A stretch of 64,000 nucleotides of DNA from JAWRCU01 sp033542235 (lineage in GTDB: Bacteria > Pseudomonadota > Alphaproteobacteria > Rhizobiales > Rhizobiaceae), in the NCBI RefSeq assembly GCF_033542235.1, contig NZ_JAWRCU010000004.1, positions 372,001 through 436,000 on the forward strand, written 5' to 3'. Positions 24,848 to 33,336 of the stretch are shown here, piece after piece (the stretch's first letter is position 1; each line of letters begins with the position of its first letter). The position numbers and the translations under genes are program-made. Below the pieces are notes generated by a model that was given only the letters and a program-made list of their open reading frames with translations, ran no database searches and was not told where the DNA came from.

Positions 24848-25185
24848 AATATGTTTTGCTGTTTGTCGAGACGGAGCAGTTCATGAACGATCTGCATGCC
24901 ATGAGCGAGGCCGATCGCGCTCGCGCGTTCGACCGGGTGCACCAGTGGTTTGCGGATAATGCGCACGCCATTCGCGGCGGAAGCAAGCTGCAGCACCCGG
25001 ACACAGCCACCACGGTGAGGCTAGGCGAGGGCGAGCCGATCATTACCGACGGGCCGTTTGTCGAAGGCAAGGAAGTGGTCAGCGGCTACACCGAGATCGA
25101 GGTCGCCGACCTCGACGAGGCGCTGCGCATGGTCAGGACCTGGCCTGGTTGCCCGGTGGTCGAGATTCGTCCCCTCCAGTCATGA
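24844..25185 (+). CDS. DGPF/YCII-related domain protein
   Basis: 113 aa. It begins M-K-Y-V-L-L-F and carries I-I-T-D-G-P-F-V-E-G-K-E, the D-G-P-F-x-E-x-K-E hallmark of the family, with the C-terminal D-L-D-E-A-L-R-M-V-R-T-W-P-G-C. These small ferredoxin-like-fold proteins are almost always encoded next to ECF42 sigma factors; their biochemical role is not established. A ribosome site AAGGAGG lies in the end of the preceding gene. Start and stop overlap both neighbours by four bases. Confidence 0.93.
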   Translation: MKYVLLFVETEQFMNDLHAMSEADRARAFDRVHQWFADNAHAIRGGSKLQHPDTATTVRLGEGEPIITDGPFVEGKEVVSGYTEIEVADLDEALRMVRTWPGCPVVEIRPLQS

Positions 25186-26390
25186 CAAGTGCTCCCGACG
25201 CGTCGCATGCCGAGCTGAGCCGGGTCGTGCGAGAGCACGCCGGCTCGCTGGCGGCGTCGCTGGTGAAGCTGATCGGTGACTTCGCGACCGCGGAGGACCT
25301 TGTGCAAGACGCTGTGCTGACCGCGTTGCAGCGGTGGCCCCTGGAGGGAATCCCGGAGCGGCCGGACGCGTGGTTGTTCACGGTTGCCCGCAATCGCGGC
25401 CTCGACATGCTCCGTCGAGAAAGCAACTATCAACGCAAGCTTGCCGAGCTCGAGTGGCCGGTTCATTCCGAGCCCGACGACAGGCTGCGGTTGATGTTCA
25501 CCTGCTGCCATCCGGCACTCCCCCGACCGGCGCAGGTCGCACTCACGCTGCGCGTGGTATGCGGCCTGACCACTGCCCAGATCGCCCGCGCATTCCTGAT
25601 GCCGGAAAGCACCGTCACGCAACGGATCACCCGTGCCAAACGGAAGATCACGGACGCAGGCATTCCGTATCGGCTCCCGGCAGACGAGGAGCTCAACGAG
25701 CGCCTGACCCAGGTTCTCCAGGTGATCTATCTGTTGTTGAACGAGGGCTACCTCTCCACCAGCGATCAGGCGCAGTCGCGCAACCTGGTCGACGACGCTG
25801 ACTGGCTCGCCACGATGCTGCACCAGCTCATGCCCGGGGAGCCGGAGGTCGCCGGCCTCCTTTCATTGATCCGGCTGCACCGGGCCCGCGCCACCGCCCG
25901 CTTCGATCTCGGCGGCGGTTTGGTGCTGCTTCAGGACCAGGATCGATCGCAGTGGGACCGGGAAGCGATCGCCAAGGCGACAGAGCTGCTGGTGCGCGCG
26001 GCCAGGCAGAAGCGTCCGGGCCCATTCCAGCTCCAGGCCGCGATCGTCGCCTGTCACGCCGAAGCCCGGCGCTGGGAAGAAACAGATTGGGAGCAGATCG
26101 TGCTGCTCTACGACATGCTGCTGCACCTCGCGCCATCGCCGGTGACCCGACTGCACCGAGCGATCGCGTTTCGATACACGGCCGGCGCACACGCGGCGAT
26201 GTCCGAGATGGACCAACTCGCGGACGCGCTGGGTGACTACCATCTCTTTCACGCTGCCCGGGCCGACCTTTTGCGCGAAATGGGCGACCCGGAGCTCGCC
26301 CGCGCGGCCGACCGCCGCGCACTCGAGCTTACCGCCAACCCTGCCGAGAAGGCCCTGTTGCAGCAGCGGATCAAGTCCAGACCGGACTAG
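25182..26390 (+). CDS. ECF RNA polymerase sigma factor, ECF42-like, with C-terminal extension
   Basis: 402 aa, about twice the size of a simple ECF sigma. Region 2 is seen in F-A-T-A-E-D-L-V-Q-D-A-V-L-T-A-L and W-L-F-T-V-A-R-N, region 4 in L-R-V-V-C-G-L-T-T-A-Q-I-A-R-A-F-L with S-T-V-T-Q-R-I. After about residue 180 a helical, TPR-like domain follows (L-Y-D-M-L-L-H-L-A-P-S-P-V, L-E-L-T-A-N-P-A-E-K), which is the mark of ECF42. No anti-sigma gene is present, as expected for this group, where the extension is thought to control activity. Likely target: its own operon through the promoter at 24292-24319. Confidence 0.93.
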   Translation: MTSAPDASHAELSRVVREHAGSLAASLVKLIGDFATAEDLVQDAVLTALQRWPLEGIPERPDAWLFTVARNRGLDMLRRESNYQRKLAELEWPVHSEPDDRLRLMFTCCHPALPRPAQVALTLRVVCGLTTAQIARAFLMPESTVTQRITRAKRKITDAGIPYRLPADEELNERLTQVLQVIYLLLNEGYLSTSDQAQSRNLVDDADWLATMLHQLMPGEPEVAGLLSLIRLHRARATARFDLGGGLVLLQDQDRSQWDREAIAKATELLVRAARQKRPGPFQLQAAIVACHAEARRWEETDWEQIVLLYDMLLHLAPSPVTRLHRAIAFRYTAGAHAAMSEMDQLADALGDYHLFHAARADLLREMGDPELARAADRRALELTANPAEKALLQQRIKSRPD

Positions 26391-26420
26391 GGCTCCGAGG
26401 CGCTTCTGGGATGCCGCCGC

Positions 26421-26468
26421 TAGAGCATCTTGCAGCCAAGTGATTCCGCTTGGCTGCAAAATGCTCTA
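26421..26468. repeat. Long palindrome between convergent genes, likely bidirectional terminator
   Basis: Outer arms TAGAGCAT (26421-26428) and ATGCTCTA (26461-26468) and inner arms TGCAGCCAAG (26431-26440) and CTTGGCTGCA (26449-26458) give an almost perfect 48-base hairpin. It resembles dispersed rhizobial palindromes with AGAGCAT ends. The stop codon of the histidine kinase (26466-26468) is formed by the palindrome's last three bases. It separates the sigma-factor and kinase genes, which converge. Confidence 0.75.
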
Positions 26469-28322
26469 AGCGGTTGAAACCTGAAGGTCAGGCTCTGCAG
26501 TCGTATCCCATCCCACATCAAACGGCGCGCTGACATCGCAGACGACTCCGGCTGGCGGATAAGCGATCTGGACCTTTCCGTTCAATTCCATGGCCAAAAC
26601 GCGTTCGATCAGCCGCGATCCGAAGCCGCGACGGGTCGGAGGTACGACTGTTGGTCCGCCTTGTTCCTGCCAGCGCAATTCGAGATGCGGAGAAGGGGCA
26701 GGGCTGATCCTCCAGCTGACCGTCACCTTACCCGTCGGAACGGACAGCGCACCGTATTTGCCGGCGTTCGTCCCAAGCTCATGCAGGGCAAGTGACAAGG
26801 CCAACGCCACTCTTGGCGGCAGCCGCACCTCTGGTCCGCTGACCTCGAAATGCTCGCGCTGATAGGGAGCAATCGCTTCGGTCACCACCGCCGACAACTC
26901 TGCGCCATCCCAGCTGTCGCGGGTGAGCAGGTCGTGAGCCCTCGACATCGAGAGCAGGCGTGCATCGAAGGCCTCGCGGGCCTCTTTATTGTCATTGCCG
27001 AATGTCTGGCGTGCGATGGCTTGAACCGTGGCCAGCACATTTTTGACGCGGTGCTTCAACTCGCCCATCAAGACCCGCTGAAGGCGCTCTGCCTCCTTTC
27101 GCTCCGTGATGTCGCGTGCGATTTTCGAAGCCCCAATGATCCTGTCGTGCTCATCGCGGATCGGCGAAACAGTCAATGACACATCGACCAAGGAGCCGTC
27201 CTTGCGCCGCCGCTTCGTATCGTGGGGCTCGACGCGCTGGCCGCGACGGATCTGTTCGATGATCATCGGCTCCTCGTCGGGGCGGTCGTCCGGAACCAAA
27301 ATCGTGACCGGCCGGCCGACCGCTTCCGAAGCGCTATAACCGTAAAGCCTCTCTGCACCGACGTTCCAGCTTGTGATCGTCATGTTCAGATCGGTGCTCA
27401 AAATGGCATCGTCCGACGAAGCGATGATGGCGGCCAGCCGACGCTCGACCTCCTCCGCGCGTTTGCGCTCCTCGATGTCGATAACCGTCGCGACGGCTTG
27501 ATGCACTTTGCCTGCCGTGTCGCGGATTGCTCCGATAGAGCTGCTCACCCAGATATAGGATCCGTCGTTCCTGACATATCGCGTCTCGACGACGAAGCCA
27601 GTTCCCTCCTCGAGCATCTGACGAAACAAAGCCGAGTTCTTGGTCAGGTCGTCGGGATGGGTGATCTCTTGCATTCGCATGTGGAGCAGGTCGGCTTCGG
27701 TATAGCCCAGAATCTCGCAGAATCGCTGATTCACGAGGACGAAACGCCCGTCAGTATCTGTCAGCGCTATTCCGCCCGTAGCCTGCGAAAAGATGGCGCG
27801 CAGCCGTTCCTCGTTTTCCCGCAGCGCGGCTTTTGCGAGGACCTCCCCGGTTGTCTCATTGACGATACAGAATACACCCTGAACTGCCCCGGCCTCGTTG
27901 CGGACCGCCGAGTAGGAGATGTCGAAGTGAACGTTTTCAGGGTAGCCGTGGCGCTCGATGTAGAAGGGACGGTCCTTCGCGGATACGGTTTCTCCGGTAC
28001 GCAGCACATGCTGCAGCAGCGGCTCCAGGTCGGACCACAGCTCAGACCAGTTCTCACGCGCCGGACGTCCGAGAGCTCTCGGATGCTTGTCTCCGATCGT
28101 CGGGGCGTAGGCGTCATTGTAGAGGGCGACGAAATCCGGACCCCAGAATATGACGATCTGGATTTCAGCGGGAAGCATCAAACTCACCGCCGAGCGCAGG
28201 CAGTCTGGCCACTCGCAGATCGGCCCCAACGGAGTATTTGCCCAGTCATGAGCGCGGATGAGAGCTCCCATCTCGCCTCCGCCTTGGGGGAATTCATCCC
28301 GACGCAGCCTGACCTCCATCAT
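26466..28322 (-). CDS. PAS-domain sensor histidine kinase, HWE family
   Basis: Soluble signalling kinase of 618 aa with no membrane segment. An N-terminal PAS-like domain (about 40-160) is followed by two typical PAS/PAC units (about 170-290, ending I-D-I-E-E-R-K-R-A, and 300-420, ending D-I-T-E-R-K-E-A). The phosphoacceptor is the His in L-M-G-E-L-K-H-R-V-K-N-V-L, the HWE form, and the ATP domain has L-H-E-L-G-T-N-A-G-K-Y-G and R-G-F-G-S-R-L-I. HWE kinases often serve light, redox or general stress responses. No response regulator is adjacent. The frame opens TTG-ATG-ATG; I chose the first ATG. Confidence 0.92.
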   Translation of the reverse strand: MMEVRLRRDEFPQGGGEMGALIRAHDWANTPLGPICEWPDCLRSAVSLMLPAEIQIVIFWGPDFVALYNDAYAPTIGDKHPRALGRPARENWSELWSDLEPLLQHVLRTGETVSAKDRPFYIERHGYPENVHFDISYSAVRNEAGAVQGVFCIVNETTGEVLAKAALRENEERLRAIFSQATGGIALTDTDGRFVLVNQRFCEILGYTEADLLHMRMQEITHPDDLTKNSALFRQMLEEGTGFVVETRYVRNDGSYIWVSSSIGAIRDTAGKVHQAVATVIDIEERKRAEEVERRLAAIIASSDDAILSTDLNMTITSWNVGAERLYGYSASEAVGRPVTILVPDDRPDEEPMIIEQIRRGQRVEPHDTKRRRKDGSLVDVSLTVSPIRDEHDRIIGASKIARDITERKEAERLQRVLMGELKHRVKNVLATVQAIARQTFGNDNKEAREAFDARLLSMSRAHDLLTRDSWDGAELSAVVTEAIAPYQREHFEVSGPEVRLPPRVALALSLALHELGTNAGKYGALSVPTGKVTVSWRISPAPSPHLELRWQEQGGPTVVPPTRRGFGSRLIERVLAMELNGKVQIAYPPAGVVCDVSAPFDVGWDTTAEPDLQVSTA

Positions 28323-28481
28323 CAAGGGTATTATAAGATCTTGATCCTTATCGCGGAGATTGGCTTCGTCAATCAGCCGTTTATCGGCTCAGAGCATGAT
28401 TCCGAAAGGTTGTTGATGCTTGCGCTTCGCGCTGCTGCACTTGGCGAGCGGCAAAAGCGAGCAGGCCAATGTTGCCGGCTG

Positions 28482-28895
28482 TCAGTGCTCATGCTGGCAT
28501 AGCGTGTGATCGGCAAGCGAGCGGATCACGTAGCAGTCACCGACAGTGTCGCCTGAACAGCACGACGCCATGCGGTCGAGTTCCTGTTCAAGGCGCTGCA
28601 ACCTGGCAATGCGGTCGCGAACGGCGGCAAGTTGCTCCTTCGCGATGCGGTCTGCATCGGCGCATGGCCGGTCCTTGTGGTCGCTGAGATCGATCAGCGC
28701 GCGAATCGCGTCGATGCTGAAGCCGAGATCGCGGGCATGCCGAATGAACGCCAATCGTTCCAGCTCGGACCTGCCGTATCGGCGCTGGTTGCCCTCCGAG
28801 CGCTCGAGCGCAGCGAGCAAGCCCATCTGTTCGTAGTAGCGGATGGTCGGGACCTTCACCTGGGTTCGGCGCGACAGGTCGCCAATCGAATACAT
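28482..28895 (-). CDS. MerR-family metal-responsive regulator (ZntR/CadR-like)
   Basis: 137 aa. The N-terminal winged helix has Y-S-I-G-D-L-S-R-R-T-Q-V-K-V-P-T-I-R-Y-Y-E, followed by a long dimerisation helix. Metal-site cysteines are Cys78 (before the coil), Cys112-Cys113 and Cys121 in the C-terminal loop, plus Cys133 and His135/137; this pattern fits Zn/Cd/Pb sensors better than mercury or copper ones. It is divergent from the ZntA-type ATPase, with a MerR-type 19-bp-spaced promoter in between, so it should switch that pump on in response to metal. Confidence 0.92.
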   Translation of the reverse strand: MYSIGDLSRRTQVKVPTIRYYEQMGLLAALERSEGNQRRYGRSELERLAFIRHARDLGFSIDAIRALIDLSDHKDRPCADADRIAKEQLAAVRDRIARLQRLEQELDRMASCCSGDTVGDCYVIRSLADHTLCQHEH

Positions 28896-28908
28896 CGCGA
28901 TTCTCCTC

Positions 28909-28939
28909 TTGAACCTCTAGTCGCTAGAGGAACTAGGTT
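28909..28939 (+). promoter_or_regulatory. MerR-type promoter and operator of the P-type ATPase gene
   Basis: -35 TTGAAC (28909-28914) and -10 TAGGTT (28934-28939) are separated by 19 bases, the over-long spacing typical of MerR-activated promoters. The spacer carries the dyad CCTCTAG-TCG-CTAGAGG (28914-28930), the expected binding site of the divergent ZntR/CadR-like protein. Confidence 0.85.
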
Positions 28940-29008
28940 GTCGGGCGGTCAATGACAACCGGCGCACCAATGGAGCGTCAGTTCCAAACGTCCTCCAGAG
29001 AAGGCATC

Positions 29009-31201
29009 ATGCATATCACTCAAACGCGCTACCGGATCACCGGGATGGACTGTGCCTCCTGCGCAGCCAAGATCGATACCGCGGTCCGACGGATCGATGG
29101 GGTCGAGGATGTGTCCGTATCGGTGACCGGCCAGAGCATGTCGGTGCTCCATCAGGGGACGGTTCTGTCCGATGCAATCCTGAGGCAGGTCGCAAAACTC
29201 GGATACGGCATTATTCCGGCGGAGGATGCGCGCCCGACGAAATTTGGAAGACCTGTCGCACACGACCATCATGATCACGCTGACGAGGGATCGTCCGGCC
29301 TTTCCTGGTGGCGCTCCGGGAGGGCGATGCTCACCCTGGCATCCGCAGCGGCGTTGGTCGCCGCATATGTCCTCGGCAAGCTCGTCCCGGCGGCAGAATA
29401 TTGGGCCTTCCTGGCGGCGCTGCTTGTCGGACTGGTCCCGATCGCGCGGCGGGCCTTCATGGCAGGCATTTCGGGCACGCCTTTCTCAATCGAGACCCTC
29501 ATGACGATCGCCGCCGGCGGCGCGGTCCTTATCGGCGCGGCGGAAGAGGCGGCAACCGTCGTCCTGCTTTTCCTCGTGGGCGAATTGCTTGAAGGAGTGG
29601 CGGCCGGGCGGGCCCGAGCCAGCATACAGGGCCTCGCCGACCTCGTGCCGAAGATTGCCCTCATCGAGCGGAACGAACGCCTCGAGGAACTACCCGCCGA
29701 AAATCTTGCTGTCGCAGACGTGATCGTCGTGCGCCCCGGCGACCGCATTCCCGCCGATGGCGAGATCGTCGAGGGATCGAGCGAGATCAACGAAGCGCCG
29801 GTCACCGGAGAGAGCACGCCGAAGCGCAAGGGACCCAAGGACACCGTCTTTGCGGGTACAATCAGCACCGACGGCGTGCTGAAGGTCAGGGTAACGGCGG
29901 CGGCCGAGGACAATACGATCGCCCGCGTTGTGCGCCTGGTGGAAGAAGCCCAGGAAAGCAAGGCACCGACCGAGCGCTTCATCGACCGCTTCTCGCGCTA
30001 CTATACGCCGGGAGTGCTCGTCGTCGGCGCGCTGGTCGCGGTTCTGCCGCCGCTGCTTGTCGGCGCGGGCTGGAACGAATGGATCTACAAGGGGCTGGCG
30101 ATCCTCTTGATCGGCTGTCCCTGCGCCCTGGTGATCTCGACCCCGGCCGCCGTCGCGGCGGGCCTTGCCACAGGTGCAAGGCGCGGCCTCCTGATGAAAG
30201 GCGGCGCGGTTCTGGAGAATTTCGGCAAGATCACGGCGGTTGCCTTCGACAAGACGGGAACTCTGACCGAAGGCAGGCCCGTGGTGACGGACATCGTCGC
30301 TTTCGACCGCAAGGAGCGCGAGGTGCTTTCGATGGCCGCTGCCCTTGAACAGGGTTCCAGCCACCCGCTTGCGATAGCCATCCTGGAGAGAGCAAAAGCT
30401 GCCGGCGCTCCCGTCCCGCCTGCCTTCAATGCCAAGGCCAGTTCAGGGAAGGGCGTGGAAGGCAGCGTCGGGGGACTGTCCGTCTTTCTCGGTTCGAGCG
30501 AGGCTGCCGAGGAGCGTGCAAGCCTGACGGCCGACCAGACGGCAGCTGTCGAGACCCTCAGAGAACAAGGCAAGACCGTTTCCGTGCTCGTGGCAGGCGG
30601 CGGTGCCGCTGGCCTCATCGCAATGCGTGACGAGCCAAGGGCCGACGCGAAAGCAGGACTGGCCGCGCTGAAGAGAGATGGCATCCGCGCCGTTATGCTG
30701 ACTGGAGACAACCGGAAGACAGCTGCGGCGATTGCCAACGAACTCGGGATAGAAGTCAGGGCGGACCTGCTGCCTCAAGACAAGCAGCGCATCGTCGGCG
30801 AGTTGCAGCGCGAGGGCTTCATGGTCGCGAAAGTCGGCGATGGCATCAATGACGCACCCGCATTGGCCGCGGCCGATATCGGCGTGGCAATGGGCGGCGG
30901 CACCGATGTGGCGCTGGAGACGGCCGACGCCGCGATCCTGCACGGCCGTGTCGCCGACGTGTCTCGCATGATTGAGTTGTCGCGTGCCGTGATGGCGAAC
31001 ATCCGGCAGAACATCGCTGTCGCCCTCGGCCTGAAGGCTGCGTTCTTTGTGACTACAGTGATTGGGATCACCGGCCTGTGGCCTGCCATACTGGCGGACA
31101 CGGGAGCGACGGTACTCGTCACTGCGAACGCGATGCGGCTGCTGCGCTGGAAGGGGCGGAGCGGAGATATCGGTCCACAGGCGCGTCGAACATTGACTTG
31201 A
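29009..31201 (+). CDS. zntA: Heavy-metal translocating P1B-type ATPase (Zn/Cd/Pb exporter, ZntA-like)
   Basis: Exports divalent metals from the cytoplasm at the cost of ATP; 730 aa. A heavy-metal-associated domain with G-M-D-C-A-S-C lies at residues 12-18. A His/Asp-rich stretch (H-D-H-H-D-H-A-D-E) and about eight hydrophobic helices follow. The membrane site is I-G-C-P-C-A-L-V, the phosphorylation loop D-K-T-G-T-L-T and the hinge G-D-G-I-N-D-A-P-A-L. The last helix keeps an Asp (I-L-A-D-T-G-A-T), typical of Zn/Cd/Pb rather than Cu pumps. ATG 29009 follows AGAAGG; an in-frame ATG at 28952 would add 19 poorly conserved residues. Confidence 0.93.
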   Translation: MHITQTRYRITGMDCASCAAKIDTAVRRIDGVEDVSVSVTGQSMSVLHQGTVLSDAILRQVAKLGYGIIPAEDARPTKFGRPVAHDHHDHADEGSSGLSWWRSGRAMLTLASAAALVAAYVLGKLVPAAEYWAFLAALLVGLVPIARRAFMAGISGTPFSIETLMTIAAGGAVLIGAAEEAATVVLLFLVGELLEGVAAGRARASIQGLADLVPKIALIERNERLEELPAENLAVADVIVVRPGDRIPADGEIVEGSSEINEAPVTGESTPKRKGPKDTVFAGTISTDGVLKVRVTAAAEDNTIARVVRLVEEAQESKAPTERFIDRFSRYYTPGVLVVGALVAVLPPLLVGAGWNEWIYKGLAILLIGCPCALVISTPAAVAAGLATGARRGLLMKGGAVLENFGKITAVAFDKTGTLTEGRPVVTDIVAFDRKEREVLSMAAALEQGSSHPLAIAILERAKAAGAPVPPAFNAKASSGKGVEGSVGGLSVFLGSSEAAEERASLTADQTAAVETLREQGKTVSVLVAGGGAAGLIAMRDEPRADAKAGLAALKRDGIRAVMLTGDNRKTAAAIANELGIEVRADLLPQDKQRIVGELQREGFMVAKVGDGINDAPALAAADIGVAMGGGTDVALETADAAILHGRVADVSRMIELSRAVMANIRQNIAVALGLKAAFFVTTVIGITGLWPAILADTGATVLVTANAMRLLRWKGRSGDIGPQARRTLT

Positions 31202-31261
31202 CGCCGATCAAAGCGCTTGCCGTTGAGGAGTGCAATTTGCCTCCGGCGAGATGTCGGGAGG

Positions 31262-31483
31262 ATGCGAGACCTCAAGTGTTGCTTGGGTGCGTTCTTGATT
31301 TCTGCCGTCATGATTTCTTCGGGCTGGGCGGCAAATGAGGCGAGTACAGTCCGAGTGGCGTTGCTCGACATGTCGAGCGTCATGCCGGCGGGAATTTTGC
31401 ACCAGACCAGGCAACCAATTGTGCTGCCGTCACTCCAGATCGAACTGAGTGGTGAGCAGCTCGACGGAGCCGTAAGTGTATAA
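31262..31483 (+). pseudogene. Possible truncated exported protein (signal peptide plus short mature part)
   Basis: A 73-codon frame opens with a credible signal peptide (M-R-D-L-K, hydrophobic core, G-W-A-A-N) and the segment S-T-V-R-V-A-L-L-D-M-S-S-V-M, which recalls the start of small cupredoxin-like proteins. After that the sequence loses any resemblance and runs into the start of the next gene. The ribosome site GGGAGG abuts the ATG, which is too close. Either a degraded gene or an unrecognised short exported peptide. Confidence 0.27.
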
Positions 31484-31925
31484 ACACATTCTCATTCCGA
31501 GCGATGGATCGGAATTGTCGCAAAAAGCCGTCGCGCATGGGATAGAGCTGGCGGCAGCCTTGGATGCCCGAGTCACCGCTCTCACCGTCACGATTCCATA
31601 CCATTCGCTCGAATTGGACCCAGCGCCTGTCGCGGATATCCCGGGGGCAGCCGATTTCGTCCGTGAGTATCTGCACGGGCGGCCAAAGCTCTATCTCGAA
31701 GCCGTCGAGACTGCTGCAAGGGTGAAAGGCGTCACCTGTGAAACCCTGCAAATCGAACACGATCATCCCTATGTGGCCATCATCGAGACGGCCCAGGCCA
31801 AGGGGTGCGACCTCATAGTCATGGCCTCCCATGGCCGAAGCGGACTTTCGGCAATTGTGCTGGGGAGTGAAACGGTCAAGGTTTTGACCCACACCAAGAT
31901 TCCGGTGCTCGTCCACAGATCTTGA
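31476..31925 (+). CDS. Universal stress protein (UspA family)
   Basis: 149 aa, one Usp domain. The N-terminus Y-K-H-I-L-I-P-S-D-G-S-E-L-S and the C-terminal nucleotide loop M-A-S-H-G-R-S-G-L-S-A-I-V-L-G-S-E-T-V-K-V-L match ATP-binding members (G-2x-G-9x-G-S/T). The GTG start at 31476 has GGAG seven bases upstream and gives the family's usual first residues. It lies between the metal pump and the sulfide operon and probably belongs to neither. Role: stress survival, not further defined. Confidence 0.9.
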   Translation: MYKHILIPSDGSELSQKAVAHGIELAAALDARVTALTVTIPYHSLELDPAPVADIPGAADFVREYLHGRPKLYLEAVETAARVKGVTCETLQIEHDHPYVAIIETAQAKGCDLIVMASHGRSGLSAIVLGSETVKVLTHTKIPVLVHRS

Positions 31926-32001
31926 TCACAACGGTGCGGCCCAGCGCGTTCCGAGGAGCCGCGGAGGTCCGGGAGAAGGGGGCTTGCAAACTCTCAATAT
32001 A

Positions 32002-32020
32002 TATTCTACTTAATTGAATA
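32002..32020 (+). promoter_or_regulatory. Predicted BigR operator upstream of the sulfide operon
   Basis: AT-rich segment with inverted arms TATTC (32002-32006) and GAATA (32016-32020) around CTACTTAAT, 20 bases before the blh start. BigR, encoded by the second gene, is known to bind an AT-rich palindrome over the promoter of its own operon; the position and composition here fit. Confidence 0.6.
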
Positions 32021-32040
32021 ATGAGCGCGGAAGACCTGCC

Positions 32041-33336
32041 ATGACCCAAACCAAAATCACCAACGACCTCTCCGTTATGCCTCAGCCCGACCTCGCCACG
32101 ATCAGCAAGCTTCGGAGCGATGGCTTCGGTGCGCTGATCAACGCACGGCCGGACGGGGAGGAGGCTGGACAGCCCGGCAGCATCGCCGAGCAGCGGGCTG
32201 CAGAGGCAGCGGGGCTTTCGTACGACTTCATTCCTGTGTCCGGCCCAACCATCACCGAAGCAGATGTGCGTGCATTCCAGAAGGCGCTCGCGGGTGCGAA
32301 GGGTCCGGTGGTTGCCCATTGCAAGAGCGGTTTGCGCGCGCTGACGCTCTACACATTGGGCGAGGTTCTTGACGGACGGATGCGCAAGGAAGAGGTCGCG
32401 ACTTTCGGCCAGACCCACGGCTTCGACCTGTCCGGGGCGGTCAAATGGCTCGAGCGATCGGCAGCAGCTTTGCCGCAGGTCAAGGGCTTCTTCGACCCGC
32501 GTACCTGGAGCGTGCAGTACGTCGTCACCGATCCGGTGACCAAGCGTTGCGCCGTTGTCGATCCGGTCCTTGATTTCGACGAGAAGTCCGGCGCGACCGC
32601 AACCGGCAATGCCGATGCCATCCTCGCCTATATCGAGAAGGAGGGGCTTACCGTCGACTGGATCCTCGACACACATCCTCATGCCGACCATTTCAGCGCC
32701 GCCCATTATCTGAAAGGCAAGACCGGCGCACCAACCGCCATCGGCGCGCATGTCACGGACGTGCAGAAGCTCTGGAAGGGCATCTACAATCTGCCGGAAC
32801 TCGCAACGGATGGCTCTCAATGGGATAGGCTGTTCGCCGCAGGCGACAGGTTCAATGTCGGTTCGGTGGAAGGCCGGATATTGTTCTCGCCCGGGCACAC
32901 GCTTGCCTCGGTAACCTATGTCATCGGCGACGCTGCATTCGTCCATGATACGATTTTCATGCCAGATTCGGGAACGGCGCGAGCGGATTTCCCAGGCGGC
33001 AGCGCCAAGGCGCTGTGGGCTTCCATCCAGGCGATCCTTGCGCTTCCGGATGAGACGCGCCTGTTCACCGGCCATGACTATCAGCCAGGCGGGCGCAATC
33101 CGCGCTGGGAGAGCACCGTCGGCGATCAGAAGCGGACGAACCCTCATCTCGCGGGGGTCGATGAAGCCTCGTTTGTGAGGCTCCGCGAGGCGCGCGATCG
33201 CACTTTGCCGATGCCCAAGCTTATCCTGCATGCGCTGCAGGTGAACGTGCGCGGCGGCCGGCTGCCTGAACCGGAGGCGAATGGCAGGCGCTATCTGAAA
33301 TTTCCGCTCGATGCGTTGGGAGGTGCTGCATGGTGA
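32041..33336 (+). CDS. blh: Bifunctional sulfur transferase/persulfide dioxygenase Blh
   Basis: 431 aa, two domains. The N-terminal DSP/rhodanese-like domain has the phosphatase-loop motif H-C-K-S-G-L-R-A with Cys94. The C-terminal metallo-beta-lactamase domain has D-T-H-P-H-A-D-H-F-S-A, F-S-P-G-H-T and T-G-H-D-Y, the metal ligands of ETHE1-like persulfide dioxygenases. Together they oxidise glutathione persulfide and transfer sulfane sulfur in hydrogen sulfide detoxification. It overlaps the bigR gene by seven bases and heads the operon with the sulfur exporters. ATG 32041 gives the normal N-terminus. Confidence 0.92.
   Translation: MTQTKITNDLSVMPQPDLATISKLRSDGFGALINARPDGEEAGQPGSIAEQRAAEAAGLSYDFIPVSGPTITEADVRAFQKALAGAKGPVVAHCKSGLRALTLYTLGEVLDGRMRKEEVATFGQTHGFDLSGAVKWLERSAAALPQVKGFFDPRTWSVQYVVTDPVTKRCAVVDPVLDFDEKSGATATGNADAILAYIEKEGLTVDWILDTHPHADHFSAAHYLKGKTGAPTAIGAHVTDVQKLWKGIYNLPELATDGSQWDRLFAAGDRFNVGSVEGRILFSPGHTLASVTYVIGDAAFVHDTIFMPDSGTARADFPGGSAKALWASIQAILALPDETRLFTGHDYQPGGRNPRWESTVGDQKRTNPHLAGVDEASFVRLREARDRTLPMPKLILHALQVNVRGGRLPEPEANGRRYLKFPLDALGGAAW

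Noticed and set aside
28385..28410. AGAGCATGATTCCGAAA segment near the histidine kinase start
   Set aside because: It looks like one half of a common rhizobial palindrome, but no matching second arm follows, so it was not called as a repeat.
27222..28502. 426-codon plus-strand frame opposite the histidine kinase
   Set aside because: The kinase on the minus strand has all PAS and HWE motifs; the plus frame shows none and lacks a ribosome site.
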